Both the position numbers and the translations under genes were made by a program. Of a DNA stretch of 64,000 nucleotides, positions 45,782 to 55,190 are shown one piece after another; position 1 is the stretch's first letter, and every line of letters begins with the position of its first letter. This DNA is from Noviherbaspirillum aerium (GTDB lineage: Bacteria; Pseudomonadota; Gammaproteobacteria; Burkholderiales; Burkholderiaceae_D), in the NCBI RefSeq assembly GCF_008929045.1, contig NZ_VFAH01000004.1, forward strand, positions 62,001 to 126,000. Reading direction: 5' to 3'. The notes under the pieces were generated by a model that did not search any database, was not told the origin of the DNA, and saw only the letters and a list, made by a program, of their open reading frames with translations.

Positions 45782-46297
45782 TCAGGCAATGCGCTTGCCC
45801 ATGATGATCAGGTCACGCTCGATGCCATCGAGTGTCGCCACGCGCGGCATGTCGGCCCAGCGCTCGAAGCCGAATGCTTCGAACAGTTTCAGGCTCGGAA
45901 GATTATGGCCGAAGATAAAGCCCAGAAGAGTATGCACGCCGATGGATGGCGCATGCGCGATTGCCTGTTCCAGGAAATACCGCCCCAAGCCCTTGCCGCG
46001 CGCATCTTCATGGATGTAAATCGACAGTTCGGCCGTGCCTGAATAAGCCGGGCGGCCGTAAAAATTCGAATACGACATCCAGCCGAGAATCGCGCCTTCC
46101 TGCTCGACCACCCACAGCGGACGGCGTTCCGGCGTATGCTCGGCAAACCATTGATGCCGCGATTCCACGCTGACCGGTTCGGTATCTGCAGTGACTTCCC
46201 GAGACGGCACCGTGCTGTTGTAGATATCCACGATGGCGGGAAGATCGTCGAAACGGGCGAGGCGATGGGTATAGGGAGTATGGGACGGTCGGGACAT
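45782..46297 (-). CDS. GNAT N-acetyltransferase, phosphinothricin-type
   Basis: 171 residues. One GNAT fold carries the acetyl-CoA loop ARGKGLGRYFLEQAI and the family motifs FDDLPAIVDIYNSTV and GWMSYSNFYGRPAYSGTAEL, as in the PAT/YncA group that acetylates L-amino acids such as methionine sulfone or phosphinothricin. The real substrate cannot be told. It lies 27 bp after pilZ in the same direction. Confidence 0.88.
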   Translation of the reverse strand: MSRPSHTPYTHRLARFDDLPAIVDIYNSTVPSREVTADTEPVSVESRHQWFAEHTPERRPLWVVEQEGAILGWMSYSNFYGRPAYSGTAELSIYIHEDARGKGLGRYFLEQAIAHAPSIGVHTLLGFIFGHNLPSLKLFEAFGFERWADMPRVATLDGIERDLIIMGKRIA

Positions 46298-46324
46298 GAA
46301 ACGGAATGAAAGTTGTTGAATTTG

Positions 46325-46708
46325 TTATAAGGTATGCGTGGCCCGGGAAGAACGCAGTGCCGCGCCGAGCAATTCCTCGATGCGGGCCTTGACGCGCTGC
46401 CCGCTCTCGTCGGCAGAGAAATGCACTCCAATACCCTGGGCCTTGTTGTTGGCCGCGCCGGCGGGGGTTATCCATGCCACCTTGCCCGCAATGGGATACT
46501 TGGTCGGATCGTCCATCAGTGTGAGAATCAGATAGATCTCATCGCCGATGCGATACGGCTTGGAGGTCGGAACAAAAATGCCGCCGTTATTCAAAAACGG
46601 CATGTAGGCGGCATAGAGTGCGGCCTTCTCCTTGATTGGCAAGGAAAGCACCGATGGGCGCGCAACCGCCGCAGCGGTCGCTTGCGCAGTCGCAGGAATA
46701 TCAGCCAT
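46325..46708 (-). CDS. pilZ: PilZ, type IV pilus assembly PilZ-domain protein
   Basis: 127 residues. LPIKEKAALYAAYMPFLNNG followed by GIFVPTSKPYRIGDEIYL is the type IV pilus PilZ pattern. The canonical c-di-GMP residues (RxxxR before the barrel) are not seen, as in Pseudomonas PilZ, which acts through PilB rather than by binding the nucleotide. GAAGGA precedes the ATG. Its place right after holB is the conserved arrangement. Confidence 0.92.
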   Translation of the reverse strand: MADIPATAQATAAAVARPSVLSLPIKEKAALYAAYMPFLNNGGIFVPTSKPYRIGDEIYLILTLMDDPTKYPIAGKVAWITPAGAANNKAQGIGVHFSADESGQRVKARIEELLGAALRSSRATHTL

Positions 46709-46756
46709 GGCGGTCCTTCATCCGGAATGAATGGAGTATCAGGGATTCAGCGAACA

Positions 46757-47800
46757 TCATCGAGCGGTGTCAAATAGCGATGCATAATCGAGCAGCATGT
46801 CTTCAATGAACAGTTTTGCCGAAAGCGGATGGCCCGCAACGGCGCGCCTATCCTTTATCGATTTCAGCACACCCAGAAGATCGCTCATTTCGACGCGCTG
46901 GGCCAATGCACCGATTTCCTTCTGGTAACGAGGATAATACCGGATTCTTTCCGCAAGTTTTAATGAAAACATGTCGTAAAGCCAGCGCTGCGTCCAGGAC
47001 ACAAGGTCGTTGAGCGGAATCTTCTGCATCCGGTCCGCGGTTTTCAGCGCGGTCTCCACGCCAGGATGGGCGAGCGTACGAAGGAATTCGTCCATCACCT
47101 CGCGCACGTCGCTTTGTGCAAGCGCCTGTGCGGCAAGCGGCGCACCGCCCTGTTCGGCCAGCCAGACATCGGCATCATCCACCCCCTTGTCGCGCAGCCA
47201 TGCCAGTGCCTGCTGCGGAGCCGGCATGGCCAGAGCGAATTTCCGGCAACGGGAGAGAATGGTCGGCAGCAGGCGATCGATGCTGTTGGAGACCAGCAGG
47301 AACATTGTCGACGGCGGCGGTTCCTCCAGCGTTTTCAGGAGCGCGTTGGCGGCTGCCGTGTTCAAGGCTTCCGCCGGATACAGAAGAATGACACGCATGC
47401 CCTGGCGATGCGTGGAGATGTTCATGAAATCGGCCAGTGCGCGGATCTGGTCGATCTTGATCTCCTTTGAAGGCGCCTTTGCGCTCTTGGCCTTCTTGGG
47501 CTCGGCGGCGTCGGCCTCCTCCCCTTCAGCCGCCTCGCTTTCATCCAGCAGTTCCGGTCGGACGCGGCGGTAATCGGGATGGCTGTACTGGGAAAACCAG
47601 CCGCAGGAGTCGCATTGGCCGCAAGGATGGCCGCCGGATGCCGGCGACTGGCATAAAAGGGATTGTGCAAAACGCTCCGCGAACAAGGTCTTTCCGATGC
47701 CTTCGGCACCGTGAAAGAGAATGGCATGCGGCATGCGCTCGCTCAGTTGTTGCAATTGTGCCCAGGCGTCGTCCTGCCAAGGAAAAAGTGGTGAAGTCAT
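46757..47800 (-). CDS. holB: DNA polymerase III delta' subunit
   Basis: 347 residues. AAA+ clamp-loader protein with LFHGAEGIGKTLFAERFA at the nucleotide site and a zinc-binding cysteine set (CGQCDSCGWF). A Lys/Ala/Glu-rich insert at about 90-115 (EAAEGEEADAAEPKK) is longer than usual. Then come ILLYPAEALNTAAANALLKT and LEEPPPSTMF. It loads the beta clamp with the tau and delta subunits. It lies between tmk and pilZ. Confidence 0.94.
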   Translation of the reverse strand: MTSPLFPWQDDAWAQLQQLSERMPHAILFHGAEGIGKTLFAERFAQSLLCQSPASGGHPCGQCDSCGWFSQYSHPDYRRVRPELLDESEAAEGEEADAAEPKKAKSAKAPSKEIKIDQIRALADFMNISTHRQGMRVILLYPAEALNTAAANALLKTLEEPPPSTMFLLVSNSIDRLLPTILSRCRKFALAMPAPQQALAWLRDKGVDDADVWLAEQGGAPLAAQALAQSDVREVMDEFLRTLAHPGVETALKTADRMQKIPLNDLVSWTQRWLYDMFSLKLAERIRYYPRYQKEIGALAQRVEMSDLLGVLKSIKDRRAVAGHPLSAKLFIEDMLLDYASLFDTAR

Positions 47801-47828
47801 ATGCGGCTGCCCTTTTTGCTTCCTGCGA

Positions 47829-48437
47829 TTACAGCTTCGCCGCGATTTCCCGCAATTCCTGCCGGATGACGTCTATCGGGCGCGTGGAATCGACCACCCT
47901 GAAGCGTTGCGGAAACTGGCTTGCCCGGTGCAGATAAGCTTCGCGAGTTGCATTGAAAAACTCGGCCTTTTCCTGTTCAAACTTGTCGAGTTCGCGGGTG
48001 GCATCGAGACGCGCGCGCGCGACATTCAGCGGCACGTCGAACAGCAAGGTCAGATCGGGTTGGAGATGTGGATGCACCCACTGCTCCAGGGAGACGAGCT
48101 TTTCCAGCGCGAGCTTGCGGCCGCCGCCCTGGTAGGCGAAGCTGGCATCGGTGAATCTGTCGGAAATCACCCAGTCGCCGCGCTCAAGCGCCGGTTCGAT
48201 GACCTGCGCCAAGTGTTCGCGACGGGCCGCAAACATGAGCAGCGCTTCGGTTTCGAGGTGCATCCTTTCGTGCAGCAGCAACTCGCGCAGCTTTTCGCCG
48301 AGCGGCGTACCGCCGGGCTCGCGAGTCATGATCACCCGCTGTCCGCGTTCCTTGAGCAGGTCGGCGAAAAAAGCGAGATGGGTCGACTTGCCGGCGCCGT
48401 CGATGCCCTCGAAAGTAATCAGTTTGCCAAGTGTCAT
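47829..48437 (-). CDS. tmk: Thymidylate kinase
   Basis: 202 residues. P-loop [17 protein letters not shown], the [17 protein letters not shown] segment and the [15 protein letters not shown] motif identify dTMP kinase, which makes dTDP from dTMP. ATG 48437 is chosen; a TTG at 48452 would add five residues. It is 28 bp upstream of holB and 31 bp downstream of mltG, the usual order. Confidence 0.96.
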   Translation of the reverse strand: MTLGKLITFEGIDGAGKSTHLAFFADLLKERGQRVIMTREPGGTPLGEKLRELLLHERMHLETEALLMFAARREHLAQVIEPALERGDWVISDRFTDASFAYQGGGRKLALEKLVSLEQWVHPHLQPDLTLLFDVPLNVARARLDATRELDKFEQEKAEFFNATREAYLHRASQFPQRFRVVDSTRPIDVIRQELREIAAKL

Positions 48438-48468
48438 GGTGCGGTGAATCAAATGTGTCTACTCGGCA

Positions 48469-49479
48469 TTATCGCTGGTATTTGTTGACGGCGCGGTTGT
48501 GGTCGGCAAGATTGTTGGAAAATTCGCTGGTGCCGTTTCCCCGCGCGACGAAATACAGCACATCCGACTTCGCGGGATTCAGCGCCGCCTCGATCGATTC
48601 GCTCCCAGGCAGCGCAATGGGCGTCGGCGGCAGACCTGCCCTGGTATAGGTGTTGTAGGGCGTGTCGGTTTCCAGGTCGCGTTTCCGGATGTTGCCCTGA
48701 AACTTGTCACCCATGCCATAGATGACCGTCGGATCGGTCTGCAGAAGCATGCCGCGCCTGAGGCGGTTGACGAAGACTGCCGCAATCATGTTGCGCTCGG
48801 AGCGCTGGCCGGTTTCCTTTTCAATGATCGACGCCATGATCAGCGCCTCATAGGGCGACTTGTAGGGGACCGCAGGGTCGCGCCGGGCCCAGGCATCGTT
48901 CAGGCGCTTCTGCAGCAAGGCATAAGCCTGCCTGTAGATCTGCAAGTCGCTCGATCCCTTGGCGAAGCGGTAGGTGTCAGGAAAAAACAGGCCTTCGGGA
49001 GCGGAATGATCCGTCGTGATCCTGGCCAGCAGTTCCTTGTCCGACAGCGATGCCGTGTCGTGCTTGAGCGCAGGATGCGCGGCGACCGCCGCGCGCATCT
49101 GCCTGAACGACCACCCTTCAATGATCGCCAGGGCCTCCTGGGCAAATTCGCCGCGCACCAGCTGGTCGATCAACGCAAGCGGCGTTGTCCCCGGCTTGAT
49201 TTCATAGTGTCCGGCCTTCAGCCGGGGCGCCTTGCCTGTCGCACGCGCCAGCAATTCAAACACAAGGGGATTGACCGGGACTCCCGCGTTGGAAATCTGC
49301 TCCGCGGTGCTGCGCACGCTGCTTCCCGGCTTGATGGTGAATTCAAGCGGCTGCGCCCCGGTCCCGACGATCGGCTGGTAGGCAATGAAGGAAACGACGC
49401 CTGCGGCGAGCGCTGCCAGCAGAACGATAAACAAGAGAAATTTTTTAATCAAAACCGTACTTTCATCCAATGTCGGCAT
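48469..49479 (-). CDS. mltG: Endolytic murein transglycosylase MltG
   Basis: 336 residues. One N-terminal helix (about 12-32, KKFLLFIVLLAALAAGVVSF) and a periplasmic YceG domain with a LysM-like part (FTIKPGSSVRSTAEQI) and the catalytic Glu in MASIIEKETGQRSER. It is thought to cut nascent glycan strands and end their growth. ATG 49479 gives a start a little longer than usual; a TTG nine codons later is possible. It is divergent from ygfZ. Confidence 0.94.
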   Translation of the reverse strand: MPTLDESTVLIKKFLLFIVLLAALAAGVVSFIAYQPIVGTGAQPLEFTIKPGSSVRSTAEQISNAGVPVNPLVFELLARATGKAPRLKAGHYEIKPGTTPLALIDQLVRGEFAQEALAIIEGWSFRQMRAAVAAHPALKHDTASLSDKELLARITTDHSAPEGLFFPDTYRFAKGSSDLQIYRQAYALLQKRLNDAWARRDPAVPYKSPYEALIMASIIEKETGQRSERNMIAAVFVNRLRRGMLLQTDPTVIYGMGDKFQGNIRKRDLETDTPYNTYTRAGLPPTPIALPGSESIEAALNPAKSDVLYFVARGNGTSEFSNNLADHNRAVNKYQR

Positions 49480-49570
49480 CGCCCCGAGCCCGCCAACTGC
49501 GGCGCCGTACCGCCGGAGTATAAAACACAGGCGGCGGAGCAGCCTTCGAACAGGATTTTCGAGACATCAC

Positions 49571-49600
49571 TATAATCAAGCAGAAATGATAATGGTTATT
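49571..49600 (+). promoter_or_regulatory. Candidate promoter with Fur-like box before ygfZ
   Basis: TATAAT at 49571-49576 is a good -10 box with a weak -35. Positions 49582-49600 contain ATGATAATGGTTAT, matching by eye 13 of 19 positions of the Fur consensus. The site would overlap the transcription start of ygfZ and lies in the region shared with mltG. Confidence 0.4.
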
Positions 49601-49624
49601 TAATCAATCACTAAGACTCGATCT

Positions 49625-50659
49625 ATGAATACTTGGTTGCAATTCCTCGCTGCGAACGGCGCACGCATTGATGAACATGATTCGTCGATCCAGTTCGATC
49701 GCACATCGGCGCTTGCCGAGTTGCCGCGCATCTATGTCGCACCGCTGACCGATCAGGGATTGATCTTACTGAACGGCGACGATGCCGCAAGCTTCCTGCA
49801 TAACCAGATCACCAATGATGTCGAGCATTTGCCGCCGACCGAAGCGCGCCTGGCCGGGTATTGCTCGCCGAAGGGGCGCCTGCTGGCATCCTTCCTGATG
49901 TGGAAGAGCGGCCAGGACATCTTCCTGCAGCTCTCGCGGCAGATACAGGCACCGGTACAGAAACGCTTGCAGATGTTCGTGCTGCGCGCCAAGGCAAAAC
50001 TGGCGGATGCCGCAGACCAGCAGGCATTGCTCGGCATCGGCGGCACCGGTTGCGGCGAGCTGCTTGCTTCCTGGTTTCCAGTCCTGCCTGCACAGCCTTT
50101 CGCCAAGATCGATTCGGACAATGGCAGCCTGATCCGGCTTCCGGATGCCTTCGGCAACCCGCGGTACCAATGGATCATGCCGGTCGCGTCGGCATCCGCC
50201 CTGTGGCCGGACATCGCCGTGAAATCAACCCCGGTCGGAACGGACGTCTGGCGTCTCGCTGACATTCATGCCGGCATTCCGCAGATCACCCAGCCGACCC
50301 AGGAGCAGTTCGTGCCGCAGATGATCAACTTCGAACTGATCGGCGGCGTCAACTTCAAGAAGGGCTGCTATCCCGGACAGGAAATCGTCGCGCGCAGCCA
50401 GTATCTCGGCAAGCTCAAGCGGCGCATGCTGCTCGCTTCCGTGGCTGCCGAGGTCAAGGCAGGCATGGAGGTATACTCGAGCGCCGACCCGGACCAGCCC
50501 TGCGGCATGGTAGTGAACGCGGCGCCCAATCTTCACGGCGCAAGCGACATGCTGGTGGAGATCAAGATCGCCGCGGCGGAGGAAGGCTCGGTGCATCTGG
50601 GCTCGGCGCAAGGCCCGGCCCTGAGCTTCTCCAGCCTGCCCTATGCATTGCCTGCCTGA
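49625..50659 (+). CDS. ygfZ: YgfZ/CAF17-like folate-binding Fe-S repair protein
   Basis: 344 residues, a GcvT-like fold. The signature NFKKGCYPGQEIVARSQYLG includes the conserved Cys of the KGCYxGQE motif. RLAGYCSPKGRLLASFLMW is the N-terminal family segment. YgfZ uses tetrahydrofolate to support Fe-S enzymes such as MiaB. A Fur-like box upstream would fit iron-linked control, but it is weak. It is 22 bp upstream of the DUF4936 gene. Confidence 0.94.
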   Translation: MNTWLQFLAANGARIDEHDSSIQFDRTSALAELPRIYVAPLTDQGLILLNGDDAASFLHNQITNDVEHLPPTEARLAGYCSPKGRLLASFLMWKSGQDIFLQLSRQIQAPVQKRLQMFVLRAKAKLADAADQQALLGIGGTGCGELLASWFPVLPAQPFAKIDSDNGSLIRLPDAFGNPRYQWIMPVASASALWPDIAVKSTPVGTDVWRLADIHAGIPQITQPTQEQFVPQMINFELIGGVNFKKGCYPGQEIVARSQYLGKLKRRMLLASVAAEVKAGMEVYSSADPDQPCGMVVNAAPNLHGASDMLVEIKIAAAEEGSVHLGSAQGPALSFSSLPYALPA

Positions 50660-50681
50660 GCCGGGCCGAGCAGCGGCGGCA

Positions 50682-50975
50682 ATGTCGACCGACCTCTTCA
50701 TCTACTACCGCGTACGCGACGAAGATGCGGCGGCGCTGCTTCCTCGCGTCATGGCACTGCAGCAATCGCTAAAGCAAGAATGTGGTATCGTCACCGGACT
50801 CAAGCGCCGCCCTGAAACCCGCGACGGCAGGCAGACATGGATGGAGATCTACCTGTCGGTACCCACCGGATTCGAGGCCAGGCTTGAACAAGCATTGTCG
50901 GATCAAGGACTGTCGAGCTTGATCGATGGTGCGCGCCATACCGAACATTTTGTGGACATATCTACATGTGCCTGA
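50682..50975 (+). CDS. DUF4936 small protein
   Basis: 97 residues. It has the DUF4936 pattern of Betaproteobacteria: an N-terminal LFIYYRVRDEDAAALLPRV segment, a middle GLKRRPETRDGRQTWMEIYL and a C-terminal HTEHFVDI. It is alpha/beta with no known function. It follows ygfZ at short spacing and overlaps the NRDE gene by 10 bp, indicating one transcript. It may be an antibiotic-biosynthesis-monooxygenase-like dimer, but this is a guess. Confidence 0.82.
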   Translation: MSTDLFIYYRVRDEDAAALLPRVMALQQSLKQECGIVTGLKRRPETRDGRQTWMEIYLSVPTGFEARLEQALSDQGLSSLIDGARHTEHFVDISTCA

Positions 50976-51691
50976 TCGTTTTTGCCTGGCAGGTGATACC
51001 CGGCGTTCCGCTGGTGGCAGCGGGTAACCGTGATGAATTCTTTAGCCGGCCTACGGCCACGGCCACATGGTGGACCGACCATCCGCACATCTTTGCCGGC
51101 AGGGATTTGCAGGATGGCGGAACCTGGATGGGTATTTCGCGCAACGGGCGGTTTGCCGCCATCACCAATGTGCGCGATCCATCGGTCAAGCGCAGCGGCG
51201 CGCCTTCGCGCGGAAAGCTGGTGGCGGATTTCCTTGCCGGCGCATCGGCGCCCGGAGAATACATCGCCGGACTGACGGCGGATGCGGGCGAATATAACGG
51301 ATTCAATCTCCTGGTCGGCGACGGAAACGAACTCGTCTGGTACTCGAATGCCGCGGTGCAGGACGAGCGCAATGGCAAGCCCCTCGCGCCAGGTATCTAC
51401 GGCCTGTCCAACGGCTCGCTTGATGCGCCCTGGCCGAAAGTGGTGAGAACCAAGGCGCAATTCTCGAGCCTGATATGCCAGGGCGCTCCGGAAGACGCCT
51501 ATTTCGAGATGCTGACCGACACAACCCGGGCGCCGGACTGCCGACTGCCGAAAACCGGCGTGAGCCTGGAATGGGAACGCGTGCTGTCCGCGGTCTGCAT
51601 CCAGTCACCGGAATACGGCACCCGCACCTCGACGGTGGTCCGCCTGTTCGCCGACGGCAGCGCGGCGCTCGATGAGCGCCACGTGCAATAA
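50966..51691 (+). CDS. NRDE-family (TANGO2-like) protein
   Basis: 241 residues. It starts MCLIVFAWQVIPGVPLVAAG followed by NRDEFFSRPT, the family name motif, then GGTWMGISRNGRFAAITNVR. The second-residue Cys and overall pattern resemble N-terminal nucleophile hydrolases, and human TANGO2 is a homologue, but no biochemical activity is established. The start overlaps the previous gene. Length is normal. Confidence 0.9.
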   Translation: MCLIVFAWQVIPGVPLVAAGNRDEFFSRPTATATWWTDHPHIFAGRDLQDGGTWMGISRNGRFAAITNVRDPSVKRSGAPSRGKLVADFLAGASAPGEYIAGLTADAGEYNGFNLLVGDGNELVWYSNAAVQDERNGKPLAPGIYGLSNGSLDAPWPKVVRTKAQFSSLICQGAPEDAYFEMLTDTTRAPDCRLPKTGVSLEWERVLSAVCIQSPEYGTRTSTVVRLFADGSAALDERHVQ

Positions 51692-51772
51692 CCACTTCAC
51701 TTTCCGAAACGCTTCACTTTCCGCGAGCCGACTTCAATCCCAGGCCATCTCCTGGCCTGGGACAGGCATCAT

Positions 51773-52216
51773 TCAGGACGCCGCGATTTCCGGCTGCAGC
51801 TTCTCCATGCGCTGAATGGTGTCCTTCCACGCTTGCGGCCACGCCACGCCCTTGCGCAGCTTGGTATCCGCATAGACATAGACCAGCTCGCCTGAAATCA
51901 GGTGCTGGTCGCCGAGATGAATTTCCACGATGAAGCGCGCGGATGTGCGGCCAAAGGCTGCGCAGCGCACGCCGATGTCGAGCACGTCGTCGAAACGCGC
52001 CGGCGCCTGGTACTCCACAGTCGCCTTGCGCGCAAACATCTCGCGCCCCTCCTCCGCCTGCTGCATGACGGTCGGCAGGCCGGTCTCCCGCCAATACTCC
52101 GTGAAGGCGACATCGAAATAGGTCAGGTAATGGCCGTTGAACACGATGCCCTGCATGTCAACCTCGGCCCAGCGGACGCGCAGGGAATGGAAAAAGGAAA
52201 AGTCTTGGCGTGCCAT
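51773..52216 (-). CDS. 4HBT-type acyl-CoA thioesterase
   Basis: 147 residues, single hotdog fold. RVRWAEVDMQGIVFNGHYLT is the 4-hydroxybenzoyl-CoA thioesterase/YbgC motif with the active-site Asp. DVAFTEYWRETG and FGRTSARFIVEIHLGDQ follow. It should hydrolyse a CoA thioester; the acyl group is unknown. It ends a run of minus-strand acyl-CoA-type genes. Confidence 0.9.
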   Translation of the reverse strand: MARQDFSFFHSLRVRWAEVDMQGIVFNGHYLTYFDVAFTEYWRETGLPTVMQQAEEGREMFARKATVEYQAPARFDDVLDIGVRCAAFGRTSARFIVEIHLGDQHLISGELVYVYADTKLRKGVAWPQAWKDTIQRMEKLQPEIAAS

Positions 52217-52240
52217 AGTGTATTTGAATCGGTATTTGAA

Positions 52241-53137
52241 TCAATCAGTCAGAAAGCCGCGGATCAGGCGATTGATGCGTTGCGGCTGCTCGTGGATCAC
52301 CCAGTGCGAGCCCTCCGGTATACGCTCGATCTTCAAGTCATCGACCACGCCATCGAGGCCGTCCACCAGCGACTTCGGCAAGGCGATATCCTGTTCGCCC
52401 CAGATTACCCGCGTAGGTACCTTGATGCGGAAGTCTTCCGGATTCAGTTCCAGCTTGAGCGGCCCGGGATGATCGTCCGTCGGCGGATGCAGCGGCGACG
52501 CCCGGTAGTAATTCACGCCGCCGGTCAGACCGCGCGACCAGCAGTCATGGTATTTCGCACGAACCTCATCGGTGAACCACGGCGTGGGAGACTGCCCCAT
52601 GCCGTTCAGCAGGTTTTCCAGCAGCTTGAACCCGTCCTTTGCAAGCGCGGTTTCGGAGCCTTCGGCACGCAGCCAGTTCATGTAATCGCTGGCCTTGCGC
52701 TGCGCCGGGTCGTTGGCCAATGCCTGCATGAACAGGTAGGGATGCGGCGAATTCACGATGATCAGCTTGTGCAGCAGCTGCGGCAAGGCAATCGCGAAAT
52801 TCCAGGCGATCGCCCCGCCCCAGTCATGCGCAACCATCACGAACTTGTCGTAGCCAAGCTCGGCCGCCAGCAATCTCAGATCTTCGACGATATGCTTGGC
52901 CTTGTAGGCCGACAGCTCGCCCGGCATCGATGAAAGATTGAAGCCGCGCAGGTCGGGCGCCACGGCAAAATGATCACTGCCGAATTCCTTCAGCTGAGCC
53001 TCCCATTCATACCAGAACTCGGGAAAGCCGTGCACGAATAGCAGAAGCGGCTTTCCGCGTTCGCCGGCGCTTGCGTAATGCAGGCGCATGCCGTTGGAAA
53101 GCTCCGCGAACTGGTCGGTCTTGATTGCAGCTGTCAT
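52241..53137 (-). CDS. Alpha/beta hydrolase, epoxide hydrolase-like
   Basis: 298 residues. Oxyanion segment FVHGFPEFWYEWEAQL, nucleophile elbow MVAHDWGGAIAWNFA with Asp as nucleophile, and the catalytic His in GSHWVIHEQPQ. The Asp nucleophile and HGFPE motif fit epoxide hydrolases or fluoroacetate dehalogenase-like enzymes. A cap domain lies at about 130-220. Substrate unknown. It is 24 bp upstream of the thioesterase. Confidence 0.88.
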   Translation of the reverse strand: MTAAIKTDQFAELSNGMRLHYASAGERGKPLLLFVHGFPEFWYEWEAQLKEFGSDHFAVAPDLRGFNLSSMPGELSAYKAKHIVEDLRLLAAELGYDKFVMVAHDWGGAIAWNFAIALPQLLHKLIIVNSPHPYLFMQALANDPAQRKASDYMNWLRAEGSETALAKDGFKLLENLLNGMGQSPTPWFTDEVRAKYHDCWSRGLTGGVNYYRASPLHPPTDDHPGPLKLELNPEDFRIKVPTRVIWGEQDIALPKSLVDGLDGVVDDLKIERIPEGSHWVIHEQPQRINRLIRGFLTD

Positions 53138-53184
53138 GCGATCTCATCCTTTGCCTGCGTTGGTGATGGCGCTATTGAAACGGA

Positions 53185-54090
53185 TTATTGCTGCCTCAGC
53201 TTCGCCTGCAGCATCTCGCGTATCTGGGGAGCGGCGGCAAACGGATCGCTCGGGTTGCGCTGGGTGACGATGTCTTCCATCCGGGTCTGGACGTTGCCGA
53301 GCGCCTGCGGATGGGAATAGATATAGAACTGGCCGTCGCGTATGGCGTTGAAGGTTCTTTCCGCCACCTCAGCGGCCGTGACTTTGCCGGAGGACACCGC
53401 CTTGTCGGAAACCGCCTGCGCAACGACCTGGCTCAGCGTCGGGCCGCCTTCTTCCTTGACATCGTCCGGCCGGTTGCGCTGCGACTGGCTGATGCCGGTC
53501 GGGACGAAATACGGGCACAGGACGGAGGCGCCGATCGGTGCGCCGATCAGCTGCAGGTCGTGATACAGCGTCTCGGACAGGGACACGACCGCATGCTTGG
53601 AAACATTGTAGATGCCCATGTTCGGCGCATTGAGCAGGCCGGCCATCGATGCCGTGTTGACGATATGGCCCTGGTAGCCGGGCTCCTTCTTTGCGCATTC
53701 CAGCATCAGCGGCGTGAAGGTGCGCACGCCGTGCACCACGCCCCACAGATTGACGCCGAGCACCCACTCCCAGTCGGCGATGGAGTTTTCCCACACCAGG
53801 CCGCCGGAGCCGACGCCGGCGTTGTTGAACACCAGATGCACGCTGCCGAAGCGCTCCATCGTTGCGTCGGCCAGCGCCTGCACCTGTTCGGCCTTGCGCA
53901 CATCGCAGCGCATGGCCAGCACTTCGGTGCCGCCGGCTTCGAGTTCGGATCGGGTTGCATCCAGCGCATCCTGCTGCACGTCGGCCAGCACCAGTCTCAT
54001 GCCAAGTCGTGCGCCGATCTGTGCAAACTCCTTGCCGAAACCGCTTGCGCCGCCGGTGATGACGGCCACCTTGCCCTTGAAGTCATTCAT
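53185..54090 (-). CDS. Short-chain dehydrogenase/reductase
   Basis: 301 residues, classical SDR with a C-terminal extension. The cofactor loop is VITGGASGFGKEFAQIG, NNAGVGSGGLVWE follows, the catalytic Ser is in HIVNTASMAGL and the Tyr/Lys in YNVSKHAVVSLSE. The acidic residue after the second strand is Asp (VLADVQQD), suggesting NAD. Substrate unknown. The ATG has GGAG nearby. Confidence 0.9.
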   Translation of the reverse strand: MNDFKGKVAVITGGASGFGKEFAQIGARLGMRLVLADVQQDALDATRSELEAGGTEVLAMRCDVRKAEQVQALADATMERFGSVHLVFNNAGVGSGGLVWENSIADWEWVLGVNLWGVVHGVRTFTPLMLECAKKEPGYQGHIVNTASMAGLLNAPNMGIYNVSKHAVVSLSETLYHDLQLIGAPIGASVLCPYFVPTGISQSQRNRPDDVKEEGGPTLSQVVAQAVSDKAVSSGKVTAAEVAERTFNAIRDGQFYIYSHPQALGNVQTRMEDIVTQRNPSDPFAAAPQIREMLQAKLRQQ

Positions 54091-54164
54091 GTGTTCTCCT
54101 GCCTCTCGGTATTGAGATGGAATTGATCAAATAGTCGTTGCGTCTGTCGCCGTATCGGCGCTGC

Positions 54165-55094
54165 TCAGACTTTCTTGAGATGGAAGCCGATGCGTGGAAA
54201 ATGGACATGTACCACGCCGGCGCGAGGATCCTCGCGGCGGACTGCAAACTGCGTTGCCGTGGACAGCACCAGCTCGCCCTCGACCGGATCGAGCGCGTAG
54301 TCGGTGGGCGTGATGGTCACGCGCTGTCCGAGCGAAACATCGTGGGTATTGAAGAACGGCATGTCATCGCCTGCCGCCGGCGTGCTGGCGCGAGCAATCG
54401 CGACCGCCTCTTCCGAAGCCAGCCTTTCGGACTGATGATGGCCGAACTCCGCCATGCGCGCCAGCCACTCCTTCAGCGCGGGAGCCGTGTCGAGGATATG
54501 GGCGACCGGCTCGGCCTTCTGCACGAACCACAGGCAGTGGTACACCGAGAAGTCCGCGATGCTTGGCTGCTGACCGAGCAGATAGGGTTTGCCGCCGGCA
54601 AGCATGTTTTCCATGCGCCGCAAATATTCCGCCAGCGCGCCGCTTGCTTCGGCGAGCGACATGCGAGGCGCGTTACCGCGCATCGCCGCGCGGTCGACGG
54701 AAAATGCCTTCATCTGTTCGGGCGTGACATTGCCCAGCAAGTAGGGCACGGCGGACGGCTGGAATACATAGGCGATCACTGTCCAGAACAGCGTGGCGTC
54801 CGCCCATTGCGACAGCATGCGTGCCACTCCCTCGTTCTCGGCGGGATACAGCGTTGGCTGCGGAGACATGCGTTCCAGCACGTCGGCGATGAGCGCGCTG
54901 TCGCAATAGATATCCGCGCCGATCTGCATGAACGGGGTTCTGCGGTAACCGCCGGTCAGGGCAATGACATCGGGCTTGGGCATGATGGTCGGGATGACGA
55001 CGGACTTCCATGCCAGCTTCTTGTAGCCGAGGATGAGACGGACTTTTTCGGAAAACGGCGAGATCGGGTAATGATGCAGGATGATGTCGGGCAT
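54165..55094 (-). CDS. Glutathione S-transferase-like protein
   Basis: 309 residues. The N-terminal thioredoxin-like GST domain (IILHHYPISPFSEKVRLIL, then YRRTPFMQIGADIYCDSALI) precedes an all-helical domain with LGQQPSIADFSVYHCLWF and a C-terminal beta-rich extension of about 90 residues (RVTITPTDYALDPVEGELVL) not found in ordinary GSTs. Start 55094 has GAGGAG upstream. Function unknown. Confidence 0.85.
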   Translation of the reverse strand: MPDIILHHYPISPFSEKVRLILGYKKLAWKSVVIPTIMPKPDVIALTGGYRRTPFMQIGADIYCDSALIADVLERMSPQPTLYPAENEGVARMLSQWADATLFWTVIAYVFQPSAVPYLLGNVTPEQMKAFSVDRAAMRGNAPRMSLAEASGALAEYLRRMENMLAGGKPYLLGQQPSIADFSVYHCLWFVQKAEPVAHILDTAPALKEWLARMAEFGHHQSERLASEEAVAIARASTPAAGDDMPFFNTHDVSLGQRVTITPTDYALDPVEGELVLSTATQFAVRREDPRAGVVHVHFPRIGFHLKKV

Positions 55095-55190
55095 GCTGTC
55101 TCCTCTTTGATTTTGTCGCGGCACCACGCCTGCATGGCAGGTGGTGCCGCACGGGCGCGCTTATGGCGCGCTCCGCTGCACGGCTCATAG

